From Planctomycetota bacterium (GTDB lineage: Bacteria; Planctomycetota; Planctomycetia; Pirellulales; Lacipirellulaceae): a DNA stretch of 64,000 nucleotides. Shown here piece by piece: positions 27,885 through 35,315 of the stretch. Both the position numbers and the translations under genes were made by a program. The notes below the pieces were generated by a model. The model did no database searches. It worked only from the letters and a program-made list of their open reading frames with translations, and was not told where the DNA came from. Numbering within the stretch: the stretch's first letter is position 1; each line of letters begins with the position of its first letter. The DNA is taken from contig JAKOXH010000035.1 in assembly GCA_029781135.1 (NCBI GenBank), forward strand, positions 1-64,000, given 5' to 3'.

Positions 27885-29243
27885 TCATTGCGGCCCGATC
27901 ACATTTACGGTGAGCGTGCCACGGTTGTCGCCGAGTCCGGCGGCCGAATCGTTCACGCGGAAAAAGAGGGTGCCGCTCGCTTCCGGCTTAATCGTCGCTT
28001 GCAGGCCAATTGCAATCGGCTGCACAAACGACGGAGTGGCAGGAGGAGCGGTTTCACCCTCGGCCTGGATTGCCCCCAGCAACATCCCCAGCGGATGGCC
28101 GTCGTGATATTCGATCGTGACGCCGCCGGGCTCACAGGACCAAGGTCTCGTCGCATCGCCGTTCTTCTCGACAGCGATTTGGTAACGGCCAGTGGCCAAG
28201 ACCTTGTACGACTCACCGGCCTCAAGCCGCATCCCTGATGATTGCCAGCCACGATCCGCATGGATGCTAATGAGATGCGCGCCGCCGGCACCTTCGCTAA
28301 TGCGTCCGTGAGAGTCGAAGTCAATCGCCATCCGCTCGAAGTCATAGCCGTGATCGAGCGTGGTGATGTAGGCCAACCATTCGGCTGTCAGCTTGGGCCA
28401 ATCGGCTTCATATTCGCGGCGAACAATCTCGTTGAACTTGGGATCAAGCACCGACTTGCTGAGCGCGCGGAAGTGGTCGCGATAGCGTGGATGCGTGTCG
28501 AGAAACTTTGCCGCCGCCCAACACCAAGCATACGCTTCGTTGCCCAGTTGTTCGCGGTTATCGATCTGCAGGACGGCGGGAAGTGTCCGCAGTTTTCCCG
28601 CGGCGACGGCATCGCGAATCAGTTTGATCCGACCCAGCATCGGCACTTCTTCGCGATTGGCTGGCATGATGCGGAGCGTGAGTGCTCCGGTCTGTTCGTC
28701 GAGCCGATGCGTGGCGAACAACTCGGCTGTGCCTTCCATGTACCACCCCGGGCCGCAGCCGCCGAGGAAACTCGCCATGAACACGTGCGTGCCCTCGTGC
28801 AGCAACAAGTGCCGGCGATAATACGCGGTCGGCTGATCGTGCAGCCAGAGTTCGGCCCCCATCGAAATACCGTTGACGAAATCGGCCCGGCCCGGCGGCA
28901 TTAGGCCCAGCGATTCGAACCGACGGCGGTCGCCGATAAGATAGGCCCGCGCCTGCCAGTGCGCGGTCTTCTGCTCATTGACGCCAAAGTACGCGGCCCA
29001 CTGCGGCACGGCGGCATCGAACACTTGCGGTAACCGATCGACCTCGGGGCTGCTCGGGACATCGGTTACGAGAATGAGATGCTTGCTCGTGAGTTTCCGT
29101 ATCCCGCTGGATTCGATTTGGCGATCATCCACCTGCCGCGGCGAATTGGGCGTGGCTGGAGATTCGGCAAGCGACCCGGTTGCTAATGCGAATAGAAGGA
29201 GAGCAGCGTTCACCGTCGGGCGATGTACTCGTGGAAGACGCAC
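27885..29243 (-). CDS. DUF1570-like secreted protein with HEGTH zinc-site motif
   Basis: A 452-residue protein with a signal peptide (about 1-26, ending SLAES). The motif HEGTH (149-153) within LLLHEGTHVFM, followed by WYMEGTAELFATH with Glu170/Glu174, matches a gluzincin-type zinc peptidase site. The last 130 residues form a beta-rich domain (GESYKVLATGRYQIAVEKNG), possibly a carbohydrate- or protein-binding module. This resembles planctomycete DUF1570 proteins, some of which keep the peptidase motif. Activity is inferred, not shown. Confidence 0.78.
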   Translation of the reverse strand: MRLPRVHRPTVNAALLLFALATGSLAESPATPNSPRQVDDRQIESSGIRKLTSKHLILVTDVPSSPEVDRLPQVFDAAVPQWAAYFGVNEQKTAHWQARAYLIGDRRRFESLGLMPPGRADFVNGISMGAELWLHDQPTAYYRRHLLLHEGTHVFMASFLGGCGPGWYMEGTAELFATHRLDEQTGALTLRIMPANREEVPMLGRIKLIRDAVAAGKLRTLPAVLQIDNREQLGNEAYAWCWAAAKFLDTHPRYRDHFRALSKSVLDPKFNEIVRREYEADWPKLTAEWLAYITTLDHGYDFERMAIDFDSHGRISEGAGGAHLISIHADRGWQSSGMRLEAGESYKVLATGRYQIAVEKNGDATRPWSCEPGGVTIEYHDGHPLGMLLGAIQAEGETAPPATPSFVQPIAIGLQATIKPEASGTLFFRVNDSAAGLGDNRGTLTVNVIGPQ

Positions 29244-29262
29244 ACTTGGCCTCGCTGGTGAG

Positions 29263-29598
29263 TTACGCGGTGGCCGCCGTCGCGATGTCGATCACCGCTT
29301 CATACGGCTGAGCCGGCAAAATGAAAATCTTGCCGTCGCCCATCCGGCCCGTGCGCGCGACCTCCACCATTTTTCGCGCGACGTCCTCGGCCCGCAGGTC
29401 ATCCACCCAAACCGTAATCTCGACCTTGGGCAAAAACGTGAGCGAATACTCCGTGTCTGCGTAACGTTCGAGGTAGCTCTTCTGCTTGCCCATGCCCTTT
29501 ACTTCGGCCACGCTCAGCGCCTCCAGCGGCGCCCGCCGCAAGGCGTCGAGAATCTTCTCGACCAGAAATGGCTTCACAATGGCGATGATCTGTTTCAT
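29263..29598 (-). CDS. PII nitrogen regulatory protein
   Basis: A 111-residue PII protein. The T-loop KGMGKQKSYLERYADTEYSL keeps Tyr51, the residue uridylylated in GlnB and GlnK. The RTGRMGDGKIFI segment (83-94) forms the B-loop binding ATP/ADP and 2-oxoglutarate. PII proteins read cellular nitrogen and energy state and bind targets such as AmtB or glutamine synthetase regulators. No amtB or glnA is next to it, so its target cannot be inferred. It starts 111 bases from the neighbouring ferredoxin gene across a hairpin repeat. Confidence 0.92.
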   Translation of the reverse strand: MKQIIAIVKPFLVEKILDALRRAPLEALSVAEVKGMGKQKSYLERYADTEYSLTFLPKVEITVWVDDLRAEDVARKMVEVARTGRMGDGKIFILPAQPYEAVIDIATAATA

Positions 29599-29600
29599 AG

Positions 29601-29709
29601 GAAGCGGTTAGGCGTTAGCTATTAGTCGTTAGGCGTTAGGTATTAACTGCAAACCAGAATTCCCGTGGAAGATCTTCCCTACTAACGCCTAACGACTAAC
29701 GCCTAACGC
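29601..29709. repeat. Inverted pair of GTTAGGCGTTAG words
   Basis: GGTTAGGCGTTAGCTATTAG-type words (29606-29644) are matched by their reverse complement (CTAACGCCTAACGACTAACG, 29683-29713) across a 40-base spacer, which can form a long hairpin between the PII and ferredoxin genes. Confidence 0.88.
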
Positions 29710-30099
29710 CTAACTAAAGAAATTCTCACCGAAGAGGTCGAGCTCCGGGCCCGTTTCCACTTCGATATCGCCTTCGACTTTTACGCAGCACGACAACCGC
29801 ATGGTTTCTTCGTTGCCAATATACGCCAGGCAGGGGATCGGGTCGGGCAGCGGATTGTAAAATCGTATCTTTTCAAGCAGGCTCAAAGGGCTGGTATTGT
29901 CCATCCCTTTAGTAATTTTGACGCGGCACGTGCCGCATTGAGCCAACCCGTGGCAATTGAAAACTTTATTCAATTTGGCCCCAAACCCATTGAGACCCTG
30001 GTGGACATTAATGCCGGCATTCATGGCCGCCTGACGCAAGTTGGCGCCCACGGGAACTTCAATTTCTTTGTTCTCTTTGACAAACTTGACGACCGGCAT
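29710..30099 (-). CDS. [2Fe-2S] ferredoxin
   Basis: 129 residues from the ATG at 30099 (the conserved start PVVKFVKENKEIEVP); a GTG start at 30147 would add 16 residues. Cysteines in the pattern NCHGLAQCGTCRVK (three of the ligands) plus the Cys in RLSCCVKV form the plant/vertebrate-type [2Fe-2S] cluster. It carries single electrons to a redox partner in the cytoplasm. A PII gene lies downstream and a small uncharacterised gene lies divergently upstream; no partner enzyme is adjacent. Confidence 0.88.
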   Translation of the reverse strand: MPVVKFVKENKEIEVPVGANLRQAAMNAGINVHQGLNGFGAKLNKVFNCHGLAQCGTCRVKITKGMDNTSPLSLLEKIRFYNPLPDPIPCLAYIGNEETMRLSCCVKVEGDIEVETGPELDLFGENFFS

Positions 30100-30223
30100 A
30101 TCAATTAGACCGTAATCTTTAAGGTTTTTTCGAGCGAGCTTGGCCACCTAAGACCCCGATACTTTAATTTACCAAGCCAAGTTGCGGGCGCAAAGACAGC
30201 ATGGCGAATGAACCCTCGCGGGT

Positions 30224-30289
30224 CGTTTAACCCGGAGCCGACGGCGACGGAACGCATCGTTTCGCCTCGCCGCTGGCTCGGGGTTAAAC
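30224..30289. repeat. Palindromic repeat, GTTTAACCCGGAGCCGACGG family (copy 2)
   Basis: Same family as 21661-21729, with arms GTTTAACCCGGAGCCGACGG and CCGCTGGCTCGGGGTTAAAC. It lies between two divergent genes. Confidence 0.9.
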
Positions 30290-30347
30290 TAGCTGTACGT
30301 CTGTAGTCGTATCGCTATCAATTATTGACCACTGGCGGAGCCACACG

Positions 30348-30614
30348 ATGACCCACAAGACCTACACCAAGCACCAGCAGAATATCATCAAGAAGTACTA
30401 CGAGAATCGCGACGCCATTTCGCTGCAGCGGTTGAGCGAGCTGGTGACCGAACTGTACCTGGCTGAGGGCAAGGCCCGCGAACGGCAATGGAAGTACCTC
30501 GACAGCGTACTGGCCAAGCTCGGCCTGCCGAAGGAACGGATCGAGCACCTGCGAAAGAAAGACGACCCGAAGCTGCTCGCTCAACTCGTCGAAGAACTGA
30601 TGGCGAAGCAGTAG
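30348..30614 (+). CDS. Small helical protein of unknown function
   Basis: An 88-residue, highly charged, all-helical protein (YTKHQQNIIKKYYENRDAIS, then LRKKDDPKLLAQLVEELMAKQ). I do not recognise a family name, though short basic proteins of this type are common next to thyA in planctomycetes. It has no Cys or membrane segment. An 8-bp hairpin begins at its last base. A DNA- or RNA-binding role is possible but unsupported. Confidence 0.7.
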   Translation: MTHKTYTKHQQNIIKKYYENRDAISLQRLSELVTELYLAEGKARERQWKYLDSVLAKLGLPKERIEHLRKKDDPKLLAQLVEELMAKQ

Positions 30615-30636
30615 GTCCGCCGAGCCGAGGCGGACC
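30614..30636. terminator. Hairpin GGTCCGCC / GGCGGACC at the stop of the 30348 gene
   Basis: A perfect 8-bp stem overlapping the last base of the stop codon, with a GAGCCGA loop. The following bases are CTCTC, not a T-run, so it may stop transcription weakly or protect the message end. Confidence 0.6.
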
Positions 30637-30646
30637 TCTCGCGCGG

Positions 30647-30729
30647 GGTGCCATGCCCACGGCTCGGCGTGGGCATGAATTTTACCAACGCGGCATGGCC
30701 ACGTCGGCTGCCTCCGTGGCCATGGCACC
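30647..30729. repeat. Family-A palindrome (copy 4)
   Basis: GTGCCATGCCCACGG ... GTGGCCATGGCACC, lying directly before the thyA start region. Confidence 0.9.
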
Positions 30730-30801
30730 GACACCCGCGACATGCATAGTCCGTGTGCCGCTCGGCTCGCGGCACCTACCGTTCCGCGATACAATTTCCG
30801 C

Positions 30802-31596
30802 ATGCGACAATATCTCGATTTGCTCCAGCGGATTCTCGACGAGGGCGTCACCAAGGGCGACCGCACCGGCACCGGCACACGCAGTGTCTTCGGGCATCAA
30901 ATGCGGTTCGACCTCGCGGCCGGCTTTCCGCTCGTGACCACCAAGAAGGTGCACCTCAAGTCGATCATCTACGAACTGCTGTGGTTCCTCCGTGGCGACA
31001 CCAATGTTCGCTACCTGCACGACCACGGCGTCACGATTTGGGACGAATGGGCCGACGAACAGGGTGAACTCGGCCCCGTGTACGGATACCAGTGGCGCTC
31101 GTGGACCGGCCGCCAGCCCGAGTCGATCGACCAAATCAGCCGGGTCATCGAACAGATTCGCACCCAGCCCGACTCGCGACGGCACATCGTGAGCGCCTGG
31201 AACGTGGCCGATCTGCCAGCCATGGCGCTGCCGCCGTGCCACTTGCTCTATCAGTTCTACGTGGCCGAGGGGCGGCTCTCGTGCCAAATGTATCAGCGGA
31301 GTGCGGACGTGTTTCTCGGCGTGCCGTTCAACATCGCGTCCTATGCACTGCTAACGATGATGGTCGCCCAAGTGACCGACCTCCAGCCCGGCGAATTCAT
31401 CCACACACTGGGCGATGCCCATCTCTACGAGAACCACCTCGAACAAGCGAAACTCCAGCTATCTCGCGAACCGCGCCCGCTGCCGACGATGAATATCGAC
31501 ACGAGCGTGCATTCGATTTTCGAATTCCAATACGAGCATTTTCGGCTGGAAGACTACAACCCGCACCCACACATTCCGGCGCCGATTGCGGTCTAA
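30802..31596 (+). CDS. thyA: Thymidylate synthase
   Basis: 264 residues from the ATG at 30802, the same length as the E. coli enzyme. The catalytic Cys146 is in [11 protein letters not shown], the phosphate-binding Arg21 follows KGDRTGTGT, and [15 protein letters not shown] and [12 protein letters not shown] are present. It methylates dUMP with methylene-tetrahydrofolate. folA follows 134 bases downstream, the usual pairing that regenerates tetrahydrofolate. An in-frame ATG upstream at 30742 only reads repeat DNA. Confidence 0.97.
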   Translation: MRQYLDLLQRILDEGVTKGDRTGTGTRSVFGHQMRFDLAAGFPLVTTKKVHLKSIIYELLWFLRGDTNVRYLHDHGVTIWDEWADEQGELGPVYGYQWRSWTGRQPESIDQISRVIEQIRTQPDSRRHIVSAWNVADLPAMALPPCHLLYQFYVAEGRLSCQMYQRSADVFLGVPFNIASYALLTMMVAQVTDLQPGEFIHTLGDAHLYENHLEQAKLQLSREPRPLPTMNIDTSVHSIFEFQYEHFRLEDYNPHPHIPAPIAV

Positions 31597-31634
31597 TTGC
31601 GTTGCGGACCACTTTCCCTCATCAGCATTCCATT

Positions 31635-31723
31635 TAACCACGAAGATCACAAAGAACACTAAGGAAGACGAATTGCTAGCGAACTTGTGTCGCCTTCGTG
31701 TCCTTCGTGATCTTTGTGGTTCA
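31635..31723. repeat. Inverted CACAAAGAACAC words upstream of folA
   Basis: ACCACGAAGATCACAAAGAAC (31638-31658) faces GTCCTTCGTGATCTTTGTGG (31697-31716), ending eight bases before the folA start. The hairpin could affect folA translation. Confidence 0.85.
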
Positions 31724-31730
31724 TAAAAAA

Positions 31731-32228
31731 ATGCGCACTTCGATCATTGTGGCTGTCGCGGAAAATGGCGTGATTGGCCGCCGCGGCCAGTTGCCCTGGC
31801 GGCTTTCAGCCGACTTGCAGCGATTCAAACAACTGACGATGGACCACACGATCATCATGGGCCGGCGCACCTGGGAATCGATCGGCCGAGCGCTGCCGGG
31901 ACGAAAGATGATTGTCGTCACGCGGCAGCCTGATTATCGCATCGATGTTGCCGGTGTCGCGAAGGCCGCAAGCTTATCGGAAGCGATTGAAACAGCCCGC
32001 GCCGCTGGTGACGAAGAAGCGTTTGTAATCGGTGGGGCGGAACTGTATCGCGAGGCGCTCAACACGGCCGACCGCTTGTACTACACGCGAGTCCGGGCCG
32101 CCGTCGAGGGAGACACTACATTTCCAAACATCTCATGGGACGACTGGCGTCTCGCCGAATCGACCGAACACTCAGCCGACGGCAAGAACGAATTCCCTTA
32201 TGCCTTTGAAATCCACGAACGACGGTGA
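31731..32228 (+). CDS. folA: Dihydrofolate reductase
   Basis: 165 residues from the ATG at 31731. It reduces dihydrofolate made by ThyA. The substrate-binding segment LPWRLSADLQRFK (with the acidic residue replaced as in Asp/Glu27-type variants), IIMGRRTWESIG for NADPH, IGGAELYREAL (adenine ribose loop) and the C-terminal FEIHERR are all typical of DfrA/FolA. It lies downstream of thyA and overlaps the start of the tag gene by 29 bases, forming a folate/DNA-repair run. Confidence 0.95.
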   Translation: MRTSIIVAVAENGVIGRRGQLPWRLSADLQRFKQLTMDHTIIMGRRTWESIGRALPGRKMIVVTRQPDYRIDVAGVAKAASLSEAIETARAAGDEEAFVIGGAELYREALNTADRLYYTRVRAAVEGDTTFPNISWDDWRLAESTEHSADGKNEFPYAFEIHERR

Positions 32229-32799
32229 ATCACGCTGCAACTGGTCGCTCGCCGGCGACGAACAGTACATCGCCTACCACGACGAAGAGTGGGGCGTGCC
32301 GGTACACGATGACCGGAAACAGTTCGAGTTTCTCACGCTCGAAAGCGCTCAGGCCGGGTTAAGCTGGGCCACCGTACTCCGCAAGCGGGAAAACTACCGC
32401 CGCGCGTTCGCGAACTTCGATCCCGAAAAAGTCGCCCGCTTCACCTCGAAACAAATCGAAAAGCTGCTGACCGACCCAGGCATCATCCGCAACCGCCTCA
32501 AAATAACTGCAGCCGTCATGAATGCGCGCCTTTTTCTGGAAGTGCAAGCAGCGTTCGGCACGTTCGACCAGTACATTTGGCGCTTTGTCGACGGCCGGCC
32601 AATCCGCAATGCATGGCAAAATATGAAGCAAGTGCCCGCCACGTCGAAGGAATCAGATGCGCTAAGCAAGGATTTGAAGCAGCGCGGTTTCAAATTCGTC
32701 GGCAGCACGATCGTCTACGCCCACATGCAAGCCGTCGGCATGGTGAACGACCACCTGGTCTCCTGCTTCCGGCACAAAACGGTTGCGCGGCTGAAGTAA
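32200..32799 (+). CDS. tag: DNA-3-methyladenine glycosylase I
   Basis: 199 residues from the ATG at 32200, overlapping the folA end. The Tag signature is complete: the zinc-binding Cys13 in RCNW and His27 in AYHDEEWGVPVHDD, LESAQAGLSWATVLRKRENY, and the C-terminal NDHLVSCFRH with the last His and Cys ligands. It excises N3-methyladenine from DNA as the first step of base-excision repair. It ends 8 bases from a convergent toxin-like gene. Confidence 0.94.
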   Translation: MPLKSTNDGESRCNWSLAGDEQYIAYHDEEWGVPVHDDRKQFEFLTLESAQAGLSWATVLRKRENYRRAFANFDPEKVARFTSKQIEKLLTDPGIIRNRLKITAAVMNARLFLEVQAAFGTFDQYIWRFVDGRPIRNAWQNMKQVPATSKESDALSKDLKQRGFKFVGSTIVYAHMQAVGMVNDHLVSCFRHKTVARLK

Positions 32800-32806
32800 C
32801 TGGGCA

Positions 32807-33094
32807 TCATTCCTTGCGAAAGGTCAGTCGAACAACTCGAACAATGCGATCTTCCGAGTAAATTTCAAACGTCGCCGCGACTCGTGCCGGCGAATTGGCG
32901 AGCGGCACGGCGATGATTCGCGCACCCAAGTCGGAGCGCGGCCGCCCTAGATCGGCGGGGTTTTCGGATAGCCTCGAGTCAATCCAGTGCGCCACCGCTG
33001 TCAGATATTTCCGCGTTTGCGAATCTCCCGCAATCCAGTGACTGAGGAACGACGCTTCCACATCCGGATCCCAAACGACGGTGAATCGAGTCAT
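32807..33094 (-). CDS. RelE/ParE-like toxin candidate (module 1)
   Basis: A 95-residue basic protein that starts MTRFTVVWDPDVEASFLSHW and ends IVRVVRLTFRKE. It has the helix-strand order and length of ParE/RelE-like toxins, in which the C-terminal beta sheet carries the active or gyrase-contacting residues. Paralogs with the same RYTVVWD start and VRVTRFIF end lie at 33581 and 46123. The antitoxin gene ends two bases upstream on the same strand. Toxin activity is inferred from arrangement and similarity among copies, not from a named domain hit. Confidence 0.66.
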   Translation of the reverse strand: MTRFTVVWDPDVEASFLSHWIAGDSQTRKYLTAVAHWIDSRLSENPADLGRPRSDLGARIIAVPLANSPARVAATFEIYSEDRIVRVVRLTFRKE

Positions 33095-33096
33095 CG

Positions 33097-33375
33097 TTAA
33101 GAAGCCTTATTGGTGGCTTGTGCCGCCTTGTCAAGCAATTCCGCCGTCGTGATCCCGCCACGCCGTCCCAAAGCGTTTCGCACCTGATCCAAATTCTGAT
33201 TGATGTCGAAATTCGCTTCCGCGTACGTCAATGCTTCTTGGTCATCGGGCGACAGCACAAAAGCCAACACCTTGCCATTGCCATCGCGCACCTCGACGCC
33301 TCCCTCACTCGCGCGCTTGAGTAGGTGTGCGATGGACATGTTGGCAGTTTCGGCATTTAGTATGAGTGTGTTCAT
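33097..33375 (-). CDS. Antitoxin candidate (module 1)
   Basis: A 92-residue acidic protein upstream of a toxin-like gene. Its N-terminus ([19 protein letters not shown]) resembles Phd/YefM-like antitoxin beginnings, and the C-terminal half ([17 protein letters not shown]) matches the C-terminus of the neighbouring antitoxin at 33865, defining one family. The first half would bind operator DNA, the second the toxin. The start ATG at 33375 has no near competitor. Confidence 0.62.
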   Translation of the reverse strand: MNTLILNAETANMSIAHLLKRASEGGVEVRDGNGKVLAFVLSPDDQEALTYAEANFDINQNLDQVRNALGRRGGITTAELLDKAAQATNKAS

Positions 33376-33422
33376 GACGACTCCTGTTGGCTCTTATCCA
33401 TCGTATCACAACGAGAATAAAA

Positions 33423-33568
33423 TGCCATTGCCTCGTCGATGGAATCGACCCCCAGCGCCAGCATCACCAGCCGGTCGAAACCCAGCGCACAGCCCGTGCA
33501 ATCCGGCACGCCATAATTCTATGCCGCTAATAACGATTCGGGTATGGAGAGCGGACGGCGACCAGTTG
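33423..33568 (-). pseudogene. Duplicated fragment of the epmA 3' end
   Basis: About 146 bases align to 34279-34425, the last 50 codons of epmA, at roughly 75 percent identity with a few indels. The codes for the ending GCSLGFDRLV and MPESLLAAM are recognisable but interrupted. It lies between two related TA pairs, so it marks a duplication that included the end of epmA. Confidence 0.85.
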
Positions 33569-33580
33569 AAGTGAACCGAC

Positions 33581-33868
33581 TTACGGCTCGCGGAATATAA
33601 AGCGAGTTACACGAACTACTCGATCATCCAGCGACCCATGGAAGATCGCCGAAATGTGCGCCTCGGTGCCAGCTATCGGAACCTCGATAATCCGGGCCGA
33701 CTGATCGGCCAGTGCCCGCCCTTTATCATGCGCGTCATCCATCAAGTTCGCATCCACCCAGTTTGCAACGCTTGTGAGAATCGCGCGCAGGCGCGCATCA
33801 CCAGCAATCCAGGCATTCGTAAAAGGAACTTCGACGTCGGCGTCCCACACGACGGTGTAACGAATCAT
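33581..33868 (-). CDS. RelE/ParE-like toxin candidate (module 2)
   Basis: A 95-residue paralog of the 32807 protein: the start MIRYTVVWDADVEVPFTNAW and the end DRVVRVTRFIFREP are shared, with about half the residues identical. It overlaps its antitoxin by 4 bases (ATGA), so it is translated by coupling. It forms a tandem repeat of the module-1 pair, separated by a fragment of epmA. Confidence 0.68.
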   Translation of the reverse strand: MIRYTVVWDADVEVPFTNAWIAGDARLRAILTSVANWVDANLMDDAHDKGRALADQSARIIEVPIAGTEAHISAIFHGSLDDRVVRVTRFIFREP

Positions 33869-34179
33869 GAACGCGAGGCCTTTTCCGCGGCTTGAATAGC
33901 ATTTTTCATGAGTTGCGCGGTCGTGACACCGCCACGGCGACTGAGAGCGGCCTCCAATTGACGCGGATTATCCACTTCAGGAAACGCAGCGGCCAACATT
34001 TCTAACGCCTTCGCATCAGCAGTCGCATATTCGGGCTGACTAGCCGACAGCTGTTTCGCTTCGCGGCCAACCGTCTCCCACTGGCGCGCGAGATCAACGA
34101 GCGAATCTGCCCCATTGTTCTCCAGCACGCCTTCGGCAAATCGCGCGAATTCGCGAACGTCGTCAATAGAAATGGACAT
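33865..34179 (-). CDS. Antitoxin candidate (module 2)
   Basis: A 104-residue protein with an N-terminal helical region (IDDVREFARFAEGVLENNGA) and a C-terminus (SRRGGVTTAQLMKNAIQAAEK) like that of module 1. It probably binds its own promoter and inhibits the downstream toxin. It ends the epmA-proximal side of the TA pairs; epmA ends 84 bases away. Confidence 0.65.
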   Translation of the reverse strand: MSISIDDVREFARFAEGVLENNGADSLVDLARQWETVGREAKQLSASQPEYATADAKALEMLAAAFPEVDNPRQLEAALSRRGGVTTAQLMKNAIQAAEKASRS

Positions 34180-34263
34180 AACTTGCCTCCGTAGTAATTA
34201 TATCACGGCTATGAATAATCGCCAAAGCAGGCGGCTGCACCTTGAGAGCACAAACTCCGACAG

Positions 34264-35223
34264 TTAGTCGCCGGGAAACGCCATTACATCGCCGATTTCA
34301 GTCCCCCCCAGCGCCAACGTCACCAGCCGGTCGAATCCCAGCGAGCATCCCGTGCAATCGGGCAACCCATGCTCCATGGCCGCCAGCAGCGATTCGGGCA
34401 TGGGGAGCGGACGGCGGCCGTCTTTCAATCGCGCGGCGTTCACTTCTTCAAACCGCCGCCGCTGTTCAACCGCGTCCGTAAGTTCGTGAAACCCATTCGC
34501 AAGCTCAACGCCCCGGTAATACATCTCGAATCGTTCGGCAACTTCATACCCCAATGGCGAACGCACGACCTTCGCCAGCGACGATTGCGACGCTGGGTAA
34601 TGGTACAGAATCTCCGGCCGATCAACCCCGAGTTGCGGCTCGACGCGCGTGGCCAGCAACAAATTCAGCCACTCATCCCGGTCACTTTCGTCAAATCCAG
34701 AAGGTACCGCGACGCCGGCTTCTTGGGCGACATTCGCCAATTCTTGGGGCGAAGCGGAATGAGCGGAAATGCCTAACGTGCGAACGAATGCCTCGGCGTA
34801 GGTCGTGCGAGCGGCCAGCGGCGTGCCGAGCAGCGTTTGAGCGAGTGCGTCGAGCAGGTCCATGCCCGCGTGCAGATCGTCGCCCACGCGGTACCACTCG
34901 ACAATCGTGAATTCCGGATTGTGCAACTGGCCACGCTCACCGGCACGAAACGACCGGGTAACCTGAAAAATGGCCTGCGCCCCCGCGGCCAACAGCCGCT
35001 TCATGTGCAACTCGGGTGACGCTTGCAAATAACCACCACCTTCAACACGCATCGGTTCAATGTGCAGCTCCGGTATGATTTCCGGCGCGACCAGCGGCGT
35101 CTCGACCTCGACAAAGCCACGTTCGAAAAAGAACTCCCGCAACGTGCGCAGCAGCGTTCCCCTGCGCTCGAGCATCGTCAGCGAAGCGGAAGGGGCGAAA
35201 TTGTGTTCGCGTGGATCAATCAT
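34264..35223 (-). CDS. epmA: Elongation factor P (R)-beta-lysine ligase
   Basis: 319 residues from the ATG at 35223 (an upstream in-frame ATG at 35388 lies in repeat DNA). It is a lysyl-tRNA synthetase paralog without the anticodon domain that attaches (R)-beta-lysine to EF-P. Motif 2 FRAGERGQLHNPEFTIVEWYR spans 92-112 and motif 3 ends GCSLGFDRLVTLALGG. EF-P and EpmB are encoded 3 to 4 kb away, forming the complete pathway. A GCGATGC-TAC-GCATCGC dyad lies 28 bases upstream of the start. Confidence 0.93.
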   Translation of the reverse strand: MIDPREHNFAPSASLTMLERRGTLLRTLREFFFERGFVEVETPLVAPEIIPELHIEPMRVEGGGYLQASPELHMKRLLAAGAQAIFQVTRSFRAGERGQLHNPEFTIVEWYRVGDDLHAGMDLLDALAQTLLGTPLAARTTYAEAFVRTLGISAHSASPQELANVAQEAGVAVPSGFDESDRDEWLNLLLATRVEPQLGVDRPEILYHYPASQSSLAKVVRSPLGYEVAERFEMYYRGVELANGFHELTDAVEQRRRFEEVNAARLKDGRRPLPMPESLLAAMEHGLPDCTGCSLGFDRLVTLALGGTEIGDVMAFPGD

Positions 35224-35251
35224 CTGCACATCGCCAAATTGCGAAATAGCC

Positions 35252-35268
35252 GCGATGCTACGCATCGC
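35252..35268. promoter_or_regulatory. GCGATGC-TAC-GCATCGC dyad upstream of epmA
   Basis: A perfect 7-bp inverted repeat with a 3-base centre, 28 bases before the epmA start. An identical dyad with identical flanks lies 24 bases before the epmB start (39021-39037). It could be a shared operator, though a dispersed-repeat origin cannot be excluded. Confidence 0.45.
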
Positions 35269-35315
35269 CGAGTCCCGCCCCATGTCCTCCGCGACTCCGT
35301 GGCGAGAAATCCGGT

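Noticed and set aside
30318..30878. 186-codon minus-strand frame
   Set aside because: Antisense to the small helical gene and the start of thyA, and passes through a palindromic repeat.
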